NCBI GenBank assembly: GCA_963855995.1
Contig: OY979727.1
Location: forward strand, 12,020,946 to 12,084,945
Length of the DNA: 64,000 bases
Direction of reading: 5' to 3'
Source: Muricea muricata
Taxonomy: Eukaryota > Cnidaria > Anthozoa > Malacalcyonacea > Plexauridae
Shown here: one piece after another, positions 56,259-64,000 of the stretch
How the letters are laid out: each line of letters opens with the position of its first letter
How positions within the stretch are numbered: position 1 is the first letter of the stretch
Translations under genes and position numbers: made by a program
The notes under the pieces: generated by a model
The model's database searches: none
The model's input: the letters and a program-made list of their open reading frames with translations, nothing else
What the model was told of the DNA's origin: nothing

Positions 56259-56266
56259 ATCATTGG

Positions 56267-57580
56267 TATAGGTTATTTCACAACCTGAACGCAGTCTAAA
56301 TATAAGAAGTCTAACTTCCTGACAAAGAACTTCTCTCGAAACGTCAAATTCAGTCTCTTCATCGTTTTTGGTAGCGAAACAACCTAACCTTTCCTGTGTT
56401 ATTATCTGTACTACCCATACTGCCCACGTTAGTTCGAGGTGATATCACTAATTACCTACTTTACGTGAAAGTCCTGGTTCAATATTCTTAATTGTTTTCA
56501 GTCGAATATATCAAGAACCCAGATGGTTTAGTGTAAGGTTGGTTGAAGGTCAGCAGAAGTCACCAAAGGCGCAGCCAAGATCTGAAAATCAACAATCTAC
56601 AGATCAACAGGGATCGGAATGGTAGAATAGGGACACAAAATGTCAGCGGGGAAAATAAGGGATAGTAGAGGGTATAATACTCACCTAGATATTATCCAGA
56701 ATTACTTGGTGAACTTCTGATCAAGCCATTGTATATCCAGCAAAAAATTGATGAAAGTGTCCGACCCAAATTTCCTGAAATTTTCCTAGATATCTATTTT
56801 TGCAGTACGTTTTGACGAATGATTCTAATATTTATTGGATATTTAATTACCACTTTGCCGATCATGCTTCTCAGGTAAAACAGGCAAAGAATTTTACACG
56901 CATACGATATCTTGAAAGTTGAAAAACTTGTCTTGTCACTGTACCTTCCTATTCTTTGTTTCCCATCTCAGGCCAGATTGCACTTACAATTCTTTCGCTG
57001 CGATTTCTCTTTACATACCTTCTTTCCATGATTTTCGACGCATTTCAGCAACGAAAATCCGCAAATAGCATTATAAAATAGTCCTCCCTCTATGGTAAAT
57101 CAGCGTCGACAGTGAATTTAACAATTCAAAAAAGATTTCTTTACACAAAATGAAAATTTTTAAATATAGTAATATTACCCTGAATTTCATCCATATTTTC
57201 AAGCAAAACATACAAGATGACTTCGTTTATTTGAGGTTTTCTCAGAAAAAAACGGGTTTCAAGTTCTTTAATGTTGCCAGTATACAAGATCAAGTAACTG
57301 CCTTATACTAAAAAAATTTCGCAGTGATTTTTCGACGCTAAATATGTGAGCAGATCACTATTAAAACCGCGTAATGAGCATACGGCCATCTTCACGGCCT
57401 GTAATCTCCGACAAGATGTTTAGCTAATTACATATATAGTTTCATATATTCTCGTTTTCATCAACTGGGATTGTTTTTCAGCGCAATGTCACAATGCCAT
57501 TCCGAAATTAGATTTGGATGGTAGTCCAATCATGTCATCCTTAGTATAGTATATTATTCCTTAATGAAATATCGTCTCTA
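56267..57580. other. Downstream flank of the Toca-type gene
   Basis: No gene is seen. It probably includes the 3' untranslated region of the gene whose stop codon is at 57,581-57,583. I cannot place its polyadenylation site with confidence. Confidence 0.4.
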
Positions 57581-60500
57581 TTATTCCGATAGTTGTATAT
57601 ATGCTGTCGGGACGTATCCCTCGTCATCCCCTTTTAGTACCTGAGTCCAGCCTGTGTTATCCATATCTCGCTCTAGTACAATCAACTCCTCGCCTGCTGA
57701 TACTGTTATTTCACCGTCATTTGAGCCTGCAAAATGAATCAATCACAAATATATATTTCACAACCATTTTTAGACTTGCTACAAGTCGACTCTTAAAACC
57801 CCTTAAACAAAACACATGTAAAACACAGGCTTTCTCGCTTTTGCTCAAGCTCGCTGCATTCGTGTGTGTTTTGCTTCAGTGGTTTTAAGACTTGACTTGT
57901 AGTAAGTCTAAACCATCCTCAGAGATATGAAAAACAACGGGTATCTAGACTCCCGCTCTAACAAATTAGCTTTCGAGTCAACTGGGATTGGAAGGGAATC
58001 TTATCCTATTTAAGTGGACGAAATATCTTCGTGACGAATTAACCCTTGTAGAAGCCTCTATATATATACCACTACAGTTTTGTAGAAAAACCACGTAAAT
58101 GTATCATCGCAAAGCTTTACTTTCGGTCCGTAAGCACGGATCTTCATCAGTGCTAATAATAATGCATTACTATTAGCCCTGATAAGGATCCAAAGCTTTG
58201 CAATAATAAATTTACGTGGTATTTCTAGAAAAGAACACTCGGTATCATAGTCACTCGATTAACCAATAAACACGTTAACTAATCACAGGATGAAAAATCA
58301 GATTTGCATTTTGCAATACATTTGCAACCCAGTGCCAAGACGCAAATGCCGTAAATTTGCTATAATGCAAATTTGTGTGCAAATTTGAAAACACAAATGA
58401 TCAAATTTGTACTATAGCAAATCTGTTACCTTTGCGGCATTTGCATCTTGGCACTGCGTTGCAAATGTATTGATTTTTCATCCTGTGTAATTAGCAAATA
58501 ATAAAGTTACTCTGGATTATCACAATACCAGGACAGTTAAGAACACCTAGGAACAAGCGAGAACACCTAAAAACACCTAGGGACAGGAAATCATGTCCCT
58601 GCCAAGGAGACAACCATTGTACCTTGGAAATCATACAAAACATAACATCGAATATCATCCTCAAAATCGTCGTCTTGGTCCACCACAGCTGCCCCCGGGG
58701 GAGGTGGCGGGGCGGGGATATTTCCTGGAGGAGGGTTAGGGACTCCATTTGAGGCTTGAGCGGGGGGAGCACTTCCTGCCTGGCCAGAGTATAACGGTTG
58801 TCGTGGGGGAGGATCTGATTTCTGTAGAGCTGCCAAATAACACTGCAAAGAAAATTTTTAAATATTTTACTATTTATGCCTGCATAGCTCTACCAGTTCT
58901 AAACTGTTCTTCCTAAAGCTCCAATAAGGATAATCTCCTATTGATCCAGTGTTACCACAGGAGGAAACTTAAACTAAACTAACTTTATTTATACTGGATA
59001 GCTCTATCAGTTCTAAACTGTTCTTCCTAGAGGTCCAGTAAGGATCATCTCCTATAGATCCAGTGTTACTACAGAAGGAAACCTAAACTAAACTAACTTT
59101 ATTTATACTGGATAGCTCTATCAGTTCTAAACTGTTCTTCCTAGAGGTCCAGTAAGGATCATCTCTTATTGATTCAGTGTTACTACAGAAGGAAACCTAA
59201 ACTAAACTAACTTTATTTATACTGGATAGCTCTATCAGTTCTAAACTGTTCTTCTTAGAGGTCCAGTAAGGATCATCTCTTATTGATTCAGTGTTACTAC
59301 AGGGGGAAACCAGGTACGATCAAGGTTGTACACCTATTATCGGCGCTCATAATAAAACATCAACATTGTCACGAGACTCACCTGATATTTATGCAACTCT
59401 TCGTTGCTCTTATCCAGTCTTTTTGCATTCACTGCCAGTTGTTCTTTAATGCTCTCCGGGTCCCCTAGTGCAGTGTTTTGACTATAAACATCCATCATTT
59501 TCTCCAGTGCTTGTCGTTCAGACAACAGTGTCGCTGATTCTGCACCAAATTCTTCGATTTTCTTTTTACAAACTCTAGTTTTCTCCCCAGGGTTAAGACT
59601 TTGGAAATCGTTGCCATCACCAACGTTCTAGTCGAGTTGAAATTCTATTATAGGGCTGGACCATAGGGTGGATGGGATGGCGGGAAAAATGGGAGGGAGG
59701 GGATGGAGGGAAGGGGAGGTAGTAAAGACCCACCACATGGCTCTAGGGGACCTGGGGGGGGGGGGAATTCGGACAACATGATTTAGGCCCATTTATGAAG
59801 TAATTTGTTATGTTATTTGCAATTTGTAGACTTATTAGAACTTCAAACAACTTGCGGCATGTCTGTGGATAACAAGTTTTGAAAATCAACTTGCAACAAG
59901 TCAGTTGACAGCTTGCAACAGACTTATTAACCAGACCATGGAAACATCGTGATATCTGCTTGTTCTACCAAAAAATAAACCTGTGGCTACTTGCGCGTCT
60001 TTGGGCTCGTAAGCACGTACCAGGGGACGAAATACCGACATTTACCTTGTTCTTATTTGGTTTGGGTTTTTGGTTTTTCTTTGCCTTCTTTTTATCGACC
60101 GGCGTGCTAGGTTGTTGTGCAGCTGGTTTTCCATATTCTTCAAACTGAATATCCCCTGGTGGCGACAAACCCGTCTTGTTTGCTTCGCTTAATGTTTGAG
60201 AGTCCTGGAAGAGATGTTTAGATAGACAGTTATTTAGCTCTGCTTCTTAATCCGCCATGGCTACGCAATATATACCTCTTTCCTAACAGGTAATATTGCA
60301 CGGAATTTAATTGCTAAACACGCAAAAATTGATCAGATTGATGCAAAGTTGAGTATTGTTCAATCAATAGTTATTCGATAACAAAAAACAATAGCTTTTA
60401 CAATGTTGACAGACATTATTTCATGAAACAAGCTTATTGATCGCGGCCAACAATGATTCAACAATGCTTGTTTAGAACAGCTGTTGACAATTGTTTGGAG

Positions 60501-63500
60501 CAACTTGCAACAAGTTGTTGTAAACATTGATAATGTTGTTAATTCTTGTTTGTGTATGAATGACAGACACTGTTAATGTATTAAATTATATATTTTTAAA
60601 ATATTGAAAACACAGCATGACTAAATTTGTACACAGTTTTCTTGCAATACCTTTGGACCGTTAACAAGCTGGGCTGATGTCTTCATTCCTTCCAAACATT
60701 TGTTGATAATAGGAATGACCTTACTGTGGACTTCAGAATATTGGGCCAGTAAGGAGCCGTATTTTGCTACCCTTTCCTCTTCACCTTTTTGAAGTGCCTT
60801 GTATAAAAGGCAAAATGAAAAGACAGAATTGAGCTATCACACTTCCAATTGAAGAAAGCAAAACAAAATAACAAAATTAGACCGCATTCCAGCAAATGGA
60901 GTTTAGAACAAAGTAATAGAGACAGGGTTCAAATTAGTGAGGAAAAATTGATGTGCAAATTTTCTTTATGAGAATGTCGAGGAAAATTTTGTTTTTTAAA
61001 GTGGAACAACTGACAAAATGGCAGCCGTTTCATTGTAAATTTTGTGAAATTTCTGAAGACATTCTACCTTTTTAAACACAAAAAAGCATGCCCAGATCTT
61101 CTTTTTCCACATAAAAAAATTATACCCAGACCTTGATTGTCACAATTGCAAAATAAAAATTTGCACATCGTTTGGAAAAATGATGTGCCATTTTTACTAT
61201 TTAGGTAAAGTCTAAACGATGTGCAAATTGCACATTGCACACCGTTAATTCGAACCCTGAATGGAGAGGTTCAGATTTGACTTCCACTACCGCTACCACC
61301 ACCTTAATCAATCTTTCAGCCAATCAGATGAGCTTGGTCTACCCAACTGACCAATCAGATTGATTAAAAATCGGATCTGAGCCTCTCCACTATATACTCC
61401 AACCCTTGATGTTAAATCTGTCTTAATCTTGAGTGGAAATCATGTACCTGTAGGCATGTCAAAATTCAAGTTGGGAACAGTTGGAAAAAGTCAAGAAGGT
61501 CAGAGCATACAGCGTGATACAGGTTCAATTCCTGCTGGAGGGCCAGGGTTTGTGTGATACCCCTTTCCTAGGGCAAACTATCAGACTGGTGCATAATTGA
61601 TTTACAACCATTTCTCAAAAATATACTTTTTACTTACATCATTTAGCTGGGGGAAGCTTGTAGAATAATGAAGAGTTTGGCTGTTGTTAGTCTTAGTGAG
61701 CTGTTCACGATATGCTTCCTTTGCATTTTCTGATTGCTGTCCTTTCTCCATTGAGATGCTTTTCAGCTAAAAAGTGCAAAAAACGTACATGAAAACATAT
61801 AGAAACTCCTATAAAGGACTGTTTTGAGTGGTTCAAAGTGGGTTTTTTTCCATTTTTTAACACTCTCACTGGTGAATTCTACCTTTTCAATTTGTAATTT
61901 AGTCATATTCATATCCTTGTCAGCTTTTTGGTAACTTTGGAATGCTTCATTGGCCTCCTTGCTCGACTTTTCATATGCTCGTTTTGCCTATAACATAATA
62001 GGTACTATACATTAAGACCTAGCTTTCATATTCAGCTACAGTATATTATATTCTCTACAAAATTCCTGCATTATAAATTATAAAATCAAGTCTTGCATCT
62101 ATCATGGTTTCCTAAAGTTGTCTGCAACAATCACACTTACATTATCCAAGGAGGCCATTGACTGATGAAGATTCCGAAGCAATGTTTTTTCACCATCTAA
62201 GAACTTTGGATCAATAAGGAATAACATTAGGCAGGGCTAACACAGAATCACAGTTTGATTAAGGACAGCTTCAAGCTTTTTTTTTGTATACAGTAAAAGA
62301 GGAAACAACTGTGAATTAAGGCTGAGTAATTCTATCAGGAAATGTTCGTATCAATAAATCAACAATTTATATGTCAGAAACCTTCAGTTGGCAATCACAT
62401 TGATTTTTCAACTTATGGTCACAGATATTGTTCTTGTTTTTACGTGTCGATCATCAAATAATCTTGTTTTTTAAATGTCGATCAACAATTAGGCAAAAAG
62501 ACAAACAGTGGAAAGTTTGTGATAGTTCTCGACAGGTCTGATCCACCATCCTACAGTACCTTTTTTCTCTCTTGTTTAGCCTCATTGTGAAGGTTTTGCA
62601 ACTCTTTATACACTTTTGATTGTAATTCTTCATTGATAACCTCATGCTGCCCTGCAATATCGTCTGTTTCTTTCAATATACCAAGGAATGCTTTATGTAC
62701 TGATAAACTAGAGGTGAAACCAACATCAGTGTCAGAAGAAGAAACTAAGTAGAAGCTAATATCCAGTTTATACATAAATTACAGTCAATTTCAGCTACAT
62801 ACCTTTTCACTGTAATATTCTGAACTTCATTCCAAAGTTCAAAAGTTAATTTGCAAAGTTAAAAAGTTCATTTCAGAAATGGCTTGTAAACTAAGCATTT
62901 GATTGGCTTCTTTGAGTTCAGGGGCCAATCACAGCCTTTGTTTATAAACCAGCTTGCAAATCTGAAATGAACTTTTGAGTTCTGCAACAAAGTTTGGAAT
63001 ATTACAGTGAAAAGCAACAACTGAAATCAACTGTAAAATTGAAATTCCTCAACAGTGATATTCCTATTTGGTCCCATCCAAATGGTATACCCTGTAGCAC
63101 TTATCACAGGATTCTTAATTGTACACTAGCAGCTTTCTTATTGCTAAATAGAAATTTAGTGTTGATGCTATTTTATTGGTCTAATAGTTTGACTATTTTT
63201 CCAAAAAGGCCATTACAGCCAATTGTCAATAAAAATTTATCAACAGAATTGATGTGGCAAAGAAACTGAAGTTTATAGAGAAATACCAACCACACAAAAC
63301 AAACTCAGTTAATTCCCCCTTGCATGCCATTTACTGACTGTCTCATGAAGATAGCAAAGTCTCTCAGTTAATTTAAGCAATTGAGCAGAGGTTTGATTTA
63401 GGTTTATACCCCAATATCCCAGCTTAAAAGACATATGTGGCAAGCACAACATCTGACATACAACCCATGGCGTACCCTCTACTTCAAAGGGGGTGTTTGA

Positions 63501-64000
63501 ATATAAACCCCACATTTTACAAATAAATTAAATTTTATTGGTCAATTTGAACAGACTATTTTCAATAAATTTACCAACCAAACAGGTTCCACATTTTTTT
63601 CTGTTTTCCAAAATTGGGGTTGTCACACCCCCAATACCCTCCCTCCTTGGTACAGACCTGCCAATGACCCGACTAGTTAGGGTGGAAGCGAAATACTTGA
63701 ATATAATGGTGCAGACGAAAATATGGCCTCAGGATCATTTGCATAACACATTACACAGAATGTGACATTAAACAGCAAACACAGATTTCTAACACAAACC
63801 TTGACTCCTCTTTCTTTTTGGGAGTAAAGGATTTACATAATTTTCTATAAGAAAGAACAAAATATAAAAAATTATTTCCAAAATTGCAAACTCGAAAAAG
63901 ATATAAAAGATGCTTCAAAGCATGTAGTTCAATTCATTCACATCCCCCCTTGTTAGGTAAATGACTTGCAATGCAGCTCCTTCACTATCCAAATAAAGCT
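57581..64000 (-). CDS. CIP4/FBP17/Toca-1 family F-BAR protein (5' exons off window)
   Basis: Ten in-frame exons: 63800-63844, 62560-62707, 62141-62203, 61883-61987, 61638-61766, 60651-60797, 60046-60204, 59382-59627, 58623-58842, 57581-57726, giving 468 residues; phases agree throughout. The first six hold the C-terminal two thirds of an F-BAR domain (KLCKSFTPKKKEE, DIAGQHEVINEEL, KVIPIINKCLEGM). Then come a linker (SPPGDIQFEEYGKP, lysine-rich), an HR1 helix pair (KKKIEEFGAE, LGDPESIKEQL) expected to bind Cdc42-GTP, a proline-rich segment, and an SH3 domain split over the last two exons (YVLYDFQGSNDGEI, GWTQV, EGYVPTAYIQL). Family role: membrane curvature sensing in endocytosis and actin assembly through N-WASP and dynamin. 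The N-terminal F-BAR exons lie beyond the right edge. Orthology to TRIP10, FNBP1 or FNBP1L cannot be split; a single invertebrate gene is expected. Confidence 0.93.
58284..58487. mobile_element. 204-bp MITE in the last Toca-gene intron
   Basis: TIR CACAGGATGAAAAATCA and its complement, flanked by TAAT on both sides. Almost the whole element is palindromic (GCAAATTTG-rich arms). Non-coding. Confidence 0.75.
58877..59310. repeat. 114-bp minisatellite, 3.8 copies, in Toca-gene intron
   Basis: Copies start near 58,877, 58,991, 59,105 and 59,219 (exact 114-bp spacing), the last three very alike. The unit ATACTGGATAGCTCTATCAG ... CTAAACTAACTTTATTT is the reverse complement of the minisatellite in the last intron of receptor units 2-5. 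Confidence 0.88.
62782..63033. mobile_element. Mariner-like MITE in Toca-gene intron
   Basis: Ends CAGTCAATTTCAGCTA and TGAAATCAACTG, with TA on both sides. The palindromic core with AGCCTTTGTTTATAAACC and the TTGATTGGCTTC arm is shared with 14,516-14,808, so it is a diverged copy of the same family. The open frames through it are artefacts. Confidence 0.7.

Overview
The window is AT-rich animal DNA with spliced genes, GT-AG introns and heavy repeat content. The gene content (discoidin-domain-receptor-type ectodomains, a BCAR3/SH2D3-type adaptor, a CIP4/Toca-type F-BAR protein, Penelope-like and LINE relics, tRNA-derived SINEs) fits an early-branching marine invertebrate, most likely a cnidarian. 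That taxonomic call is an inference; nothing here fixes the species. All recognised multi-domain genes lie on the minus strand, so each gene reads from high to low coordinates.

Left two thirds (about 1-38,000): a tandem array of five related receptor genes or gene remnants, here called units 1-5. The full plan is a signal peptide exon, a discoidin (DS, F5/8 type C) domain over two exons, a DS-like domain exon as in DDR1/DDR2, a stalk exon, a transmembrane exon, and a last exon of about 150 residues. That last exon has no kinase. It carries up to nine tyrosines, including a motif matching the ITAM consensus (YEEI, six residues, YTxL). Units 2, 3 and 5 give intact models of 395, about 434 and about 464 residues with different ectodomains: DS only; DS plus Ser/Thr stalk; DS-like plus Cys-rich stalk. 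Unit 4 is a pseudogene. Unit 1 is cut by the left edge. Two decayed tail exons (13.9 kb, 31.5 kb) show that further copies have been lost. The ectodomain exon blocks are bounded by phase-1 introns, so domains have been dropped without breaking the frame.

Between the units lie duplicated spacers: 5' flanking modules, a decayed plus-strand two-exon ORF, a second ORF-bearing repeat, and many transposons. The transposons include a TTAA-flanked piggyBac-like MITE, a LINE nested in a terminal-inverted-repeat element, a 630-bp foldback, mariner-like MITEs and SINEs. A small two-exon gene of 71 codons sits at 6.3-6.8 kb.

38-42 kb is repeat debris: SINEs, a Penelope-like relic and a 540-bp direct duplication. 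42,480-47,040 is a complete four-exon SH2 plus Cdc25-like adaptor gene (BCAR3/SH2D3 family, 545 aa). 47-57.5 kb is largely empty, with SINEs, a LINE scrap and a hAT-like MITE. 57,581 to the right edge is the 3' two thirds or more of a CIP4/FBP17/Toca-1 gene (F-BAR, HR1, SH3), with 5' exons beyond the window.

Functionally, the array looks like a diversifying family of surface receptors that bind ligand through discoidin-type modules and signal through phosphotyrosine docking instead of an intrinsic kinase. No ligand or signalling partner can be read from the sequence.
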